DNA from: Parus major
Lineage: Eukaryota; Chordata; Aves; Passeriformes; Paridae
Direction of reading: 5' to 3'
DNA: 64,000 nt
Assembly: GCF_001522545.3 (NCBI RefSeq)
Contig: NC_031769.1
Location: forward strand, 134,366,616-134,430,615
The notes under the pieces were generated by a model. The model saw only the letters and a list, made by a program, of their open reading frames with translations. It did not search any database and was not told where the DNA came from. Below, in pieces: positions 23,641-34,690 of this stretch. Position numbers and translations under genes: made by a program. How positions within the stretch are numbered: the first letter of the stretch is position 1; each line of letters opens with the position of its first letter.

Positions 23641-26600
23641 GGATTCAGAAGAAAACTACCATTACTCCAAATATTCCCCCTTTCTCCCTCTTCCCCCCTC
23701 TTAATATAGTCTCTCTATAGTTTAAACTATACCAAGTGGTTTATTGATTTACTAATGACATATAATTAATCAGCAATCAGTGAACTATAGATTCAAGACC
23801 ATTATCAGCAATTCTAAAGGAAAATCACCTACTAGGCTCTCTTGGAATATTTACCCACAATTTTCTCAACATCCTTTTGTTGTTAATCCTGAAAAGTTTT
23901 TCTCAGAGGCACGCACACGGTTACTGTCCTTATTTGTACACCCCTTCTGAGGGTGTTCCAGATTTAGGCAAGGCTATGCATATCCAAACTCCTTATTGAT
24001 CACCATGCCAGTGAGAAAGCACTCCAGAAGCTCAGGTTCACATCCTCTGAGTATGGTCTCTGTGTCAAACCCCACCTTGACACTACAGTGTCTGGGGCAG
24101 GCACTTTACATCAGTTGATAGTTTGCAGTGTTGGTAGTGAACAGCAGGTACTGGTGCTTTCAGCCCAAGATCTCTCCCCACTGTTAAAAAAATATTCATG
24201 TTTATTTATGCCTCTTTTCAAGCTGAAGTCTTTGTTTCAAATGGTTCTGTGATTCCCTAACTGCTTTTTAACATGATTGATGGTCATCTTCTTTCACATG
24301 ATGAGGGCAAAGACCCTCACAAAGAACTTTGGGAGTCCCATTGACACACATTGTGTATATTCACATTTCTGTCTTAACATCTGTTGTTATTCAGGCCACA
24401 GGTGAGCCCTGAGGGCACTCCACACCAGTCTAAACGAATAAGCCAGTTAGAGAGTAATAAAATGTGACATTTTAAGAGCAGAATATTGTAAAGAGATAGT
24501 TCCAAAAATTCAGCCATTCAGAAATAGTTCTAAGAGTTTTTCATGACAGTTGTGGTACAACTTCTCATACTATATGGAATATCTCTTCCTCCCACTTTCC
24601 ATTCCTTGGTTTTGCCTGTGTCATATTTTTCCATGATGAAGTCAGCTGTAGGCTAGGTTCCACATGTCCTATTTTTCATTGTAATCTATTTTATTTCTTT
24701 ACATCAGAACAAAGAGGCTGTGAAGATTCATAAATTCAGAAAAATAGTAATTTTCACCAGTTTACAGCCAGTGCACACAGATGGAATTGACCACAGGTGA
24801 AAATCAGTAAGATATCCACCCAAGATATCTACATCATGCAGCTTAATGCAGTTCATTCCTCAGAGATGTATATCCAGATGAGTACCCAAGATACTCATGA
24901 ATATATATACATTCAATGAGTTAATAGTCAAATGTGTCTACTTCTTTGAATATATGTGTATATATATATGTGTGTGTGTGTGTGAAGTGGAATAACAAAA
25001 ACTCAATTTTTTCAGTGTAATTAATATCTTCCCTGATTTTTATACTTTATGATAGGGAAATGAGGGAGAAAACAAAAAGGGATAAAAACCATAATGAGTT
25101 ATTTTTTCTAAGTCAAAATTACATGTGCTATAGTACTTATGATTTCAATTCCAGTTGGAAGAGGAACAAATGGGAGAGTGTCCAAAGGACCTGGAGAAAG
25201 CATAGATGTAGCTAGAAAGGGAAAGTTCACAAGAGTGGTATTTAACAAAATGGTTATGAAGAGAAAGAACAATGGAAGAGACAGATTTTCTGGAACGTTG
25301 TTACGCATTAAATCTGGCATTAGAAGATGCCTAATGTGATGTTGTAAATACAACCATTTCTACAAAAAAGAAATAAAAATCCCCACACAAGTGGAAAGAG
25401 GAAAACTGTGACATTATGTTCCCTTCACAGAAAATAAGGCATATGGTTATCTTGAGCATTATGCAGCTCTGCTTTTAAGGCCGGCTGCCAAAATTAACAA
25501 AGCTTTTCCTGAAATGTTAAGATTAACATGCTGAACATGCTGGTGACACTGTCTCTTGACCTGCAGCTTTTTCCTTGTAAGCAAGGTTTGTTTTTCCTCC
25601 CAGAGGAACTGCAGATATAAAACTGTAATAAGGAAAAGTACTCAACTAAAGAGAGAATTGCTTTTTTGAAAAGTGCAGATTTACAGAATAAAATTAAAGT
25701 TGTAGCAGAAATGCACTGTTTTATTTCTACTACCCTCAGTCATGTTTTTTTAAGCAAATTAAAATGTATACTTTTAGAATAACAAAAAATTGTTGCATAT
25801 GAAACAATATTCTAATCATTTTAGAGTGATAACAATATATTGCATTAGCAACATATTTCTTTTACTAAAGATGACTTTACTCTTTTATTTTTTCTTTGAA
25901 TTACATAAGCTGATTTCATTCTAGAAAATCTCTGAATCATCTTTCTGAGTTTAGGACTAACAACTTTCTTTTTAGCTTAATTTATCTTGTTAATTTCTAT
26001 GCTTCACAATAGCTCACAATAGTTCACTGAAAGGAACTAAAGGGACCAAATTATCTATCCAGCAGATGAGACTGTAGAATTTATGGTAAAGTGACTAGAA
26101 TTTTACTCTAACTATTTAAAAGAGTTTCTATAATTCATTAAAAGATTTCAAATTAATTTTGATATTAGAATGTAAATAAATAATATATATTTGTTTGTAC
26201 AGATTTAATGGTCTCTTAAATTGTTAATGTTTGCCATAAAGGCTGCAAAACCTGTGTTTTCTAGGGAAATTAATAAGATAATTTCTTAATACTGTTCCTT
26301 CAAAGTAGATATTTTATGTATTGATGTAGGTCATAGCAAAAGTTCTTGAAACATTTCTAATCAGTTGTTGCTTTTAAAACTGTTTGTCATTAGCTTTAAT
26401 GGGGTTTACAGAGTTAGAATTTCTGAAAATTAAGTTTTTGAAGTAAAAATACATAAACATTGATCCTGAAGCCTTACTGTCCAAGGAAGGTTTAGAAAAT
26501 TAACTTCAGTAAGGTAGAGTCATTATTCTACCATCTGTATTCTCAGCATTAAAAGTTCAAGTTTTCAGTGTATCAATTCAGTCTTTGAATAGCCTCACTG

Positions 26601-28714
26601 TGCCTTCAAAAGGATCTGACAAGTAGAAATACTTTTAATGGAAGTGCTCACAGTGTTGATGATAAGTAACTATGTCTTGATGGTAAATTAACCCAAGATC
26701 AAATAAGAAATAGATTTCTGTGGAACCCATGTGTCCTCATTTAAAACTACACTGGAGTAATTTCATAGCAGTCTGCTACGTAGGTGCGCGTCAAGTGAAG
26801 CAAAATGAACAGGAGTTAAATACAATTTTTTTTCACATTCCTTTTTTCCATAAATTTCAAAGCTAATGCCCCTGTAATTAGCATTACCTAATAGATGTTT
26901 TCACTGTCTTTCCTAAATGGAACAGAACAAGATTATTTTCACACAAAGTGTGAAATATCCTGGTGTGTGGCCTTGATTAATCATCATTTAAATTCACTTC
27001 CTACAGATTTCGTTATAATTTGTGCACTTAGTACTGTACAATCTTCCCCTATTTGAGCCAGATCTTTTATTCTAGGGTAACTTTCTTACATTGTTTACAT
27101 TGTTTCTTATGTGTAAATCACAGGTCTACTTGATTTCTCTGGATGTGTAGAATTCTCCAGTCAAATAGCTTACAACAATTACATTACAAAAGCCTTCCTA
27201 ACTACATTTTGATAGATTCACAAACTTTAAGGCCAAAAAGGAAAATTACCCACATCTATTGCCAGTCAGTCATAGATGTTAATAATTACAGCATTATACC
27301 TTTACTTTTTGTACTATATCTAATCTGTGGTTTAAATGTTTACCACTGTAAATTCTGCAGCATGACCTGGGTGAGATGTTCCAGTGTTTAATTACCCTCA
27401 GAGTAAAAGAAAATTGGAATTTAGTCATGCTTGACCCCCTTACAGGGTTAAAATTCACATTTCCTGGGAAAAAAAGTTCTTAGCAATTTGGAAAACATAA
27501 ACCGTAGTTTTACCAAACTTCTTGACCACATTCCAGGTATTTCTGAAGCTTCCTGCTGAGTGCAAGGCTGAGTATTTGCATATAAAATTGATTGTACTGG
27601 TATAAACATTTTTATTACCAATTTAGTCTTCTCATTTTTGTTGATCATAGTGATTAATGATAAAAAAAGCCACAGTGAGCAGTATGATGAGAGAAAAAGA
27701 TGTGTAATTTGTGATGTGCATGTGAAATATCCCAGGTGGAAGCTAAAACTTCTTGCCAAAAGCAGCTCAATCTAATGACAAAATTGTGCTGGAGTGCTGA
27801 ATTAACAAGAATGTAATCTATTTAGTGCTGTCACTGCAGTGTAGTAAAACATTAGGCTCCAATTCAGCCTCCATAGACTTTCATCATGAGACAAATTGTA
27901 GATGTAGTGTATTATTTTTAGCATACTTCTCAGTTGTTCCACTGGTTTAGAAACTGGTGCCACAAATGGGTATGCTGTCTCAGTTGGGCTGTCCTACTTG
28001 AGTCTACACTTTTATGGGTTGACTTTCTTGTAAGACACTGCATCAAGCTATAAACTCATTTTTGGCTGCTAAGTTGCAGTCGTTTTTAAGGCTTTGAACA
28101 ATCAAAGTGTTTTAAAATATAGTTTTCAATTTTAAATCCTTTTGGCTTTCTTCTTATTAACAGCTGTTAGACACTACAGTGTTTTGGATAGAATCTGCAA
28201 GAATCCAGGTGTTCAGTATAAAGTAAGCACTATGGCTATAAAGTAATCTCTATCACTAATGGAGTTAGCACTAATTCAAAATTATCACTGGTTTTAAAAG
28301 AATGGGTCATGTTACAGTTTCACGAATGTCATCAGAGCAGTTTATAAATGAGTGACAGCAGAATCACTTTGGTTATATTTTTTTAGAAAACCTTTGAAAT
28401 AAAAAATACTTCAGTTATAAATCATGTCTTTTTGATTTATCGCTAAGTCCAACAACCATTACAGCCTGCTTCTGATTGAGATATATCAAGAAAAATGAAG
28501 GAGTGGTTATTGGATCTTCTACCATATCGACTCACTCATAGAGTGAGGAGAAAATTATCACTGAAAGAGAGCCCATAAAATTTACTAGCAAGTAGAGTAT
28601 TTCACCCAAGGATTGTGGATCTGTATAGAGTGTTAGTATGTTCTCCCTTCAAAGCTTTAATGAACTTTACTGACAGAAAGAAAAATCATCTATCCACCCT
28701 TATTGTCTTACTTA
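23641..28714. other. unannotated DNA, part possibly an unrecognised LTR
   Basis: From about 23690 to 24200 the base composition is richer in GC and pyrimidine, with a minus-strand AATAAA near 23740, so an antisense LTR is conceivable. I could not match it to a family or find termini. The rest is AT-rich, with a TA/TG microsatellite at 24950-24984. Frames such as 25139-25339, 27143-27391 and 27448-27759 show no recognisable motif. Confidence 0.45.
24950..24984. repeat. TA/TG dinucleotide microsatellite
   Basis: About ten bases of TA repeat are followed by six TG units, in AT-rich DNA. Confidence 0.85.
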
Positions 28715-29273
28715 ACTAACCCGGTCTCCTTCTATGTCAAGGTGACCCACTTAGTAGCTGACGGAAAGCCTGTGGATGTGTCTACTTGGACTTTAATAAA
28801 GCCTTTGGCACCATTCTGCACAGCATCCTTTGGGACAAAGCGGCTGCTCATGGCTTGAACACATGCACTGTTCATTGGGTAAGAAACTGGCTGGATAGCA
28901 GGGCCCAGAGACAGGTGGTGAAGGAAGTTACATCCAGCTGGTGGCCGGTCACAACTGGTGTTTCCCAGGGCTCAGTGCTGGGGCCAGTCCTGTTTCATGT
29001 CTTTGTCAATGATCTAGACAAGGGGATTGAGTGCATCTTCAGTCAATTTGCAGATAACACTAAATTGTATGGGAGCGGTGATCTGCTGGAGGAAGGCTCT
29101 TCAAAGAGATCTGGACCAGCTGGATTGTTGGGCCAAAGCCCCTAATGTGAGGTTCAACAAGGCTAAGTGCTGTGTCCTGCACTTAATCATAACAAACCCC
29201 TGCAGTGATACAGGCTGGGGAAAGAGTCGCTGGAAATCTGCCTATCAAAGGACCAGGGGATTCTGGTAGACAG
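28715..29273 (+). mobile_element. CR1, 5' segment of a split copy (reverse transcriptase)
   Basis: Plus-strand CR1 ORF2 DNA begins near a GGTCTCCTTCTATG block with the following GGTGACCCACTTAGTAG. It covers fingers and palm and stops at GGTAGACAG exactly where LTR A begins. The element resumes at 30548 with GACAGCTGAACATGAGCC, the next piece of the same CR1 region. The bases GACAG occur on both sides of the LTR (29269-29273 and 30548-30552), a 5-bp target-site duplication. Both halves are therefore one CR1 insertion interrupted later. Confidence 0.93.
28771..29145 (+). pseudogene. CR1 reverse-transcriptase palm fragment
   Basis: A frame of about 120 codons shows the CR1 palm motifs in order: YLDFNKAF near the start, [24 protein letters not shown] about 60 residues in, then [10 protein letters not shown] and FADNTKL. 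The catalytic FADD motif reads FADN, so the second metal-binding aspartate is an asparagine. A proline is also lost from the usual PQG motif, which reads SQG. The frame ends by frameshift soon after. It is a dead copy of the polymerase that made CR1 cDNA at the nicked target. I place the left edge upstream of the TTG at 28786 because the conserved tyrosine codon precedes it. Confidence 0.9.
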
Positions 29274-30547
29274 TGAGTTGGTTTTGGCTGAGATAGAGTT
29301 AATTTTCTTCACAGTGGAACTAGAAATTCTTCTAGTATTGGGCTATGTTTTGGGTTTGGGCTTTTGAAAAACAGGACTGGTTAATGACTCAAACAATTGA
29401 TCTCTTAACTGCCCAGGTACGAGGCTGAGCACACTTATCACCTCAGGCTACAGCTGGGTGTTGAAAGAGATAACAAAAGCATAAGGAAAGAGGCAAATCC
29501 TGTACTGCTTCTTTGTCCTTTCACAAACTACCTCAGCTGTGATAACTACCTTGCCAGGAAGTACTGGGACATTCACACTGTAGCTTGAAGGTATTCACTG
29601 CTGCTGATGGGCCATAATGGGCCATAATTGACTCAACTGCACTGACTTAATAGGCAGCTGTAATGACTTAGAAACTGTCAAAGACTCATAAGTGTCCTGT
29701 GATCCACAGTGTTACTCCATGCTTCAGGAGAGGTACCTGGACCTGAGTGAATAAAACCCAGGGAACTTTGCTGTTCTGGTGGCTTTTCTCCACCCTGGTG
29801 GATTGACACAGTGATCGGCTTTGACCAAAAGACACTGAAATTGCAGCAATCAAGTCTTCTTGTGGAGATTTATACACCTTTCTACTCTAGTTCCTTTTTT
29901 CTTTTAATTTTTTTCTGTCAATTTCTCTTTACCTCACATTAGCTGCAAAATAAAAATCCATACTATTGAGTTCAATATATGGTCTTGTTTCATCTTAATT
30001 TCAGGCAGAGGTATCTCTAATAATTTTAATAAATCTTAAAAGGAATGAATCTTAAAAAGGAATGAAAGCAGTGTAAATGATAGAGATGTTTTTGTTATTG
30101 GTGAGTAGCATTTGCACCATGTCAAATTCTTTTCTGCTTTTTATACTGCCACACTAGTAAAAAGGCAGGGAGTGAGTAGGAAGTTGGGTGGGGACATAGC
30201 CAAGAAAATAGACCCCAACAGGCCAAAGGGCTATTCCAGGCTTAAAATATCATGTTCAATATATAGAGAGATGAGAATAAGGAAGAAGGTAGAGATGTTT
30301 GGAATCATGCATGACAGAGCCCTGCTATCCTAGAGCTGGCTGAACCATGCCAGCTGATGGGAAGTGGTGGTTGAACACCTTGTTTTGCTTTGCTTGTGTT
30401 TGTGGATTTTGCTTTACCTAATTAATTGTCTTCATAGTGACCTGTGAGTTTTCTAACTTCTACCTTCCAATTGTCTTGCCCATCCTGCTAGGAGTGGGTG
30501 AGCAAGACTGTGTGATGCTTGGTTGCTGGCTGGAGTTAAACATGACA
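29274..30547 (+). mobile_element. solo LTR, endogenous retrovirus family A, split by LTR B
   Basis: It starts TGAGTTGGTTTTGGCTGAG and ends GGAGTTAAACATGACA, so it has the TG...CA termini. It is flanked by the exact 5-bp duplication GACAG inside a CR1. Left and right arms (29274 to about 29385, and about 30080-30547) align in order with the same LTR at 47453-48740: GATAGAGTTAATTTTCTTCA on the left, then GGGTGGGGACATAGCC, a TATA-like ATATATAG near 30258, GACAGAGCCCTGC and TTTTGCTTTACC on the right. No retroviral genes remain, so it is a recombined solo LTR. A second LTR occupies the middle. Confidence 0.85.
29385..30077 (+). mobile_element. solo LTR, family B, nested inside LTR A
   Basis: This interrupts LTR A. 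Its 3' part (about 29925-30035) matches the LTR at 55681-56230: CCTCACATTAGCTGC, an AATAAA-like signal near 29949, CTATTGAGTTCAATATATGG and TTCAGGCAGAGGTATC, in the same order. A TGAATAAAA near 29747 stands where the other copy has its TATA box. Ends are uncertain: TGACTC at 29385 and AAGCA near 30072 are plausible termini, but the flanking 5-mers match only partly. The spacing to LTR A sequence on both sides is good. No coding sequence. Confidence 0.65.
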
Positions 30548-31175
30548 GACAGCTGAACATGAGCCAGCCTGGGTGATCAAGAAGGCCAATGGTATCGTGG
30601 CCTGTATCAGAAAAGAGCAGGTCCAGGGAAATGATTTTCTGCCTGACCTTGGCCCTGGTGAGGCCACACCTTGAATCATGTGTTCATTTAGGCCCCTCAG
30701 TACAAGAAAGACAGTGAGGTGCTGGAGCTTGTCCAGTGAAGGACAGAAAAGCTCCTGAAGGGTCTGGAGCACAAATCTTACAAGCAGCTGCTGAGGGAGC
30801 TGGGTTGTTCAGCCTAGAGAAAAGGAGACTCAGAGAGGACCTTATTGCTCTCATCAACACCCTGGAAAAGAGGGTGTGGCCACGTGGGGATTGGGCTCTT
30901 CTACCAAGTAGCAATCGACAAGACAAGAAAAAAATGGCTTCAAGTTGCACTAGGGAGGTTTATATTGAATATTAGGAAAAATTTCTTCACTGAAAGGATT
31001 TTCAGTCACTGGAACAAGCTGATCAGAGAATGGATGGGTCACCATCCCTGGGGATGCTTAGAAGATCCGTGGAAGTGGCACTTAGGGACATAGTTCAGCT
31101 GTGGACTTGGCAATACTGGATTAATGGCTGGATGCAATGATCTTAAATATCTTTTTCAATCTAAATCATTCTGTG
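30548..31175 (+). mobile_element. CR1, 3' segment of the split copy
   Basis: This continues the CR1 from 29273. It begins with CTGAACATGAGCCAGCCTGG and passes the region encoding the C-terminal [17 protein letters not shown] motif (about 30800-30850). It then has AAAAATTTCTTCACTGAAAGG near 30977 and ends with the degraded terminus TCATTCTGTGATTATTC. Frames are broken, although the 79-codon frame at 30736-30975 preserves the last ORF2 motif. A poly-T/GCTTT low-complexity run follows at 31200-31240 and is not part of CR1. Confidence 0.92.
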
Positions 31176-31199
31176 ATTATTCTTCTGCATGTGCCACTG

Positions 31200-31240
31200 C
31201 TTTTTTTTTTGCTTTTTTTTTTTTGCTTTTTTTTTTTATT
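31200..31240. repeat. T-rich low-complexity tract (GC between T runs)
   Basis: Three T runs of about 9 to 12 are separated by GC dinucleotides, directly after the CR1 3' end. Confidence 0.85.
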
Positions 31241-32099
31241 AATCTTAGAATTTCAACTAAATGTACTGAGTAATTAATATAGGACAAATTAATCAGGTAT
31301 TTCAGTAGAAGATCAAAATAAGACATGTGAATTTCAGGTCCTAGACACAGAAGAACGTTTCAATATCTTAATTATAAATTCTTATATATCATATTTGGTA
31401 GCACACACATGTGTATCACAATGCAGATTGACATGCATATTCATATGTGATAATTCCTACACAGTGCCAGATTTCTTTTCTAAAAACATACATTTTGAAG
31501 TGTATCCATTCAAATGACATAAGCATTTTCTCTTTCCTAGCTGAGAAACATGAGTATGTTTTTGAGAAATGGAAGATTTCTTTGTCTATTTATTGCCAAA
31601 TCTGCCAAATCTATTGACAATCTGGATACTTATATTGTCAGACATTCAGATTATGACTTGACTTCAGGATGAAAATAAAAGTGTCAGTTTGTATATAGAA
31701 AAGACCTGCTGTGTTGGGAAAGTACTAAAAAACTAAAGATACTAAAATATCTTTGTCATATCGCTACTAGTTTGTTTGCCTTGTAAATAAGCACATCCAT
31801 AGAAATATGGCATTATATACTACATAATATTCTGCTTTCCCTTGTTCTTTTCCAGTATTCTATCAAGATGTCTGGTAGAAAAAATTTATATATATATATA
31901 GAGAAGCTTAGCAGCAAAAGATGTTAGACCTATTTTAGCAAGAGACATTTAGAAAGAGATATTTATTCTGTATCCACAATTTTAAATTAAAACAAGACAA
32001 GTATCAGAGTAATGAATGTTTAGCAAGTGAGTTATACTTGTTAGTAAGAAGCAGAACAGCAGCAGGCAAAAAAATCCAATACTAAGTAATCACAAGATA
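31241..32099. other. unannotated AT-rich DNA
   Basis: Nothing recognised apart from a short (TA)7-type run near 31888-31901. Confidence 0.6.
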
Positions 32100-32700
32100 C
32101 AAAACTGCTGATCTCACAAGCCCCTCCCCACAGGAACAAAGAGAAACTTAAAATGGCAGAGTGGCCCCTCCTAAGATGGCGGCTGCCATGGGCAGCCATT
32201 TGTAGGGAGACAAAGGGAAAAGGGCATCAGCCTTATCCCCTCACTTATCTCTCTGGCAGCAGCAGCTCTGTTGAGAAAGGTGTCTGGAATGCTCTGGTGG
32301 CTGGTTCTCAGTCAAGGGCTGGAACTCGTGGAGAAACTTTGTTTTCTCTTGGCAGGAGAAGGCAAGACAAGGAAAGACAAGGCAAAACAGCTGAGCTGGA
32401 AAGACTTGGTGCCGTCTCTCCTTGCTGGAGATCTGTAGGCACTTGGACATGGAACAGGCACTCATTCTTCCTGGAATGGGGCCACAACTTCAGGCAGGCA
32501 CTCCTGGAATCTGCCTTGAGTCAGTATGAGATGCAAGGGAGAAATGAAGGAAAAAAACCCCAAATATAAGTCTCTGCCTTGAGATACAGCCATCAGGCAA
32601 AAGAAAACATGGCTTGGGTATTTCAACTTTTGAATGGGACTGGCAAACCTAGGCCCCAGTGGTTCCATATCCATCCATAGCACCAGCTCTTAAAGAGACA
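32100..32700 (+). repeat. unidentified GC-richer element with YY1-like cluster and 138-codon frame
   Basis: An island of higher GC in AT-rich DNA. Three ATGG cores lie within 52 bases: AAAATGGCAG (32150-32159), AAGATGGCGGC (32173-32183, a textbook YY1 consensus) and CAGCCATTT (32193-32201, the inverted form). GGCTGCC and GGCAGCC form an inverted repeat around ATG at 32181-32197. From the first ATG (32153) a frame of 138 codons runs to 32569. It is basic and serine-rich, with no domain, signal peptide or membrane segment that I recognise. Closely packed YY1 sites next to a start codon are typical of retroelement or housekeeping promoters, and retroelement (LTR or leader) is my first guess. I cannot name a family. 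Confidence 0.4.
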
Positions 32701-32764
32701 GTAAGAATTTTGTGCACAGGTAGATATGGAATACAATAGCATTTTGGCTTACCCAGGACAGGCA

Positions 32765-33212
32765 CCTTGAAGATTATCTAGTTCCAAACCTCCTGCCATG
32801 GGTGGGGAAACCATCATCTAGACCAGGCCTTGAACACCTCCGGGTTCAACTTCCTTGGACAACCTTTTCCAGTGCCTCACCACCCTAAAGTAAAGAATTT
32901 TTTTCCTGATATCTAATCAAAACATTTTGTCTTTCTATTTAAACCCATTAAGAGCCAATGCTCTTGTAAATAGTCTTGCCCCATCTTTCCTGTAAGTTCC
33001 CTTCAGGAGCTGGAAGGCCACAATTAGGTCGCCCTGAACCACTTTCTTTTCCAGGCTGAACAATCCCAATTCCCTCAGCTTTTCCACATAGAAGAGGTTT
33101 TCCATTCCTCTGATCAAGCTGGTGTCTCTTCTCCAGATTCACTTCAATGTCTTTCCTGTGTTGGGAAAACAGGATACAATACTTGAGGTGTTTTCTAGCA
33201 TTATGTAACACT
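32765..33212 (-). mobile_element. CR1 3' region, minus strand
   Basis: On the plus strand this reads ATTATCTAGTTCCAAACC, CCTCCTGCCATGGGTGGGG, CAGTGCCTCACCACCC and TTTTTTTCCTGATATCTAATC, all reverse-complement CR1 3' landmarks. Further right it encodes on the minus strand [12 protein letters not shown], the conserved C-terminal motif of ORF2 (about 33035-33080). It stops near 33212 and lacks the extreme terminal octamer on the left. Frames are interrupted. The endonuclease-region CR1 at 34000-34690 is on the same strand and in the correct order to be its upstream part. Confidence 0.9.
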
Positions 33213-33999
33213 GTGTCATCTAATTCTATCTCATTGTATTTCTCTCATTTTCACTTTATTTTCCCCCTGAAATTCCATGCCTTAAGATTATATTTAATAT
33301 TCTCTCTTTTCTTCCTTCCTGATAGAAATACTGATATATGAAACAAGACAGTGAGGCATACAATTTGTTTTAAAAGCTATTATAGGATTACAGTTTGTAG
33401 TTTCTTGTCAATATTATGTGTCAGTACTCAAAATCTCCACTGACATGTAACTTCTGAGAGAATAAACAAATTCTGGTTGGAGACTAACAGCATAAAAATG
33501 TCAGGGAGCCTTAACTAGTGTGAATCATTGAGCATATTGTCAGCTTTTTTAATTTTTCAATACATCAGCCATGACTCCATCTCAAGTATATGACACTAAA
33601 GCACTTAGGTAATTTAAAGTTACCATAAGAGCAACCTGAAAGGAATCCTAACTTTCTGCCTTCCTGTGGTCTCTGTTTAACAGCTGATATAATGTTATTA
33701 AAATTATCAGAGAGATACACCTCTGGCCAAATTGAGGTGAAAATGAGACCATATGCAAAGCCAGTAGTGGATCATTTAACTGGAAATGTGAGGTAGGGAG
33801 AGACTGGAAAAGAGAGAGGTCTTCCTTTTTTCCCTTTTCAAAAATGGTGCTTAGATTTCCCCCTTTCTAATGAGTGAGAGCATCATTGTATTGTGATGAT
33901 TTCTCAAATACTATGGGTAGTGGTTTAGTCTTCAGGATCCACAGATGCATCCCATCAAGTCATGTAGACTTGTGTACCTTCATGCTTCTTAGATGTTCT
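33213..33999. other. non-CR1 spacer between two same-strand CR1 pieces
   Basis: AT-rich DNA with no recognisable repeat. If the flanking CR1 pieces are one element, this segment replaced about 1.5 kb of reverse-transcriptase sequence. Confidence 0.45.
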
Positions 34000-34690
34000 C
34001 AAACTTGATTTTCTCCTGCAGTGGGTTTCTATTCATTTTCCCAGTACCTGTCTTTGACTTCTGTGATTAAGGCAGTGTAACTACACCTGCCAATGAAGAC
34101 TGAGATATAAAAGTCACTGAGTACTGCAGCCTTCTCCATGTTCAGGTAACCAGGTCTCCTTTTTCCTTCTGTACAGGGTTCATGTTTTTCTTAGTCTTCT
34201 GTTTATAACTGATGTACCTACAGAGATGTTTTTTGTTGCTTGTGATGGCCCTGGACAGGTTTAATTCTATCAAAGCCTTAGCTTTCCTAACCAAGTTTCC
34301 AACTGCTCAGAAAATTTTTCTGTATTCCACCCAGGCTGCCTATCCCATCTTCCGCCCTCTGTAGGCTTTTTTTCTGTGCGTGTTTGACTTTGTCCAGGAG
34401 CTTCTTGTTCATTCATACAGGCCTTCTGGCATTTTTGCCTGATTTCCTCTTTGTTGGGATGCATTGCTCCTGAACTTGAGCAGGTGATCCTTAAATATCA
34501 ACCAGCTTTCTGGTTTACCTCTTCCCTCCAGGTGTTTATCCCACAGTACTCTATCAAGCAGATCCCTGAAGGAGGTCAAAGTCTGCTCTCCTAAAATACA
34601 GGTAGTGAGCTCACTGAGCATCCTCCTTCCTGCCCTAAGGATTTTGAACTCCACCATTTCATGGTCACTGCAGCCCAGGCTGCCAAATAC
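34000..34690 (-). mobile_element. CR1 fragment, endonuclease end and pre-RT linker, minus strand
   Basis: On the minus strand this begins with the last endonuclease motif and runs through the linker that precedes reverse transcriptase, ending near 34000 in DNA matching the start of the RT region. It is a part of CR1 rarely kept, because most copies are 5'-truncated far downstream of it. Two frames carry the sequence, with one frameshift near 34440. Confidence 0.85.
34270..34690 (-). pseudogene. CR1 ORF2 fragment with SDH endonuclease motif
   Basis: The minus-strand translation opens with GSLGCSDHEMVEFKILRAGR. SDH (codons at 34661-34669) is the final catalytic motif of the AP-type endonuclease that nicks the target DNA, where the histidine is essential. 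It continues with LTTCILGEQTLTSFRDLLDR, WLIFKDHLL and, after a frameshift, HPNKEEIRQKCQKACMNEQE and a lysine- and glutamine-rich linker. The order matches CR1 ORF2. Everything upstream of SDH is missing, and stops and the frameshift make it inactive. Confidence 0.85.
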
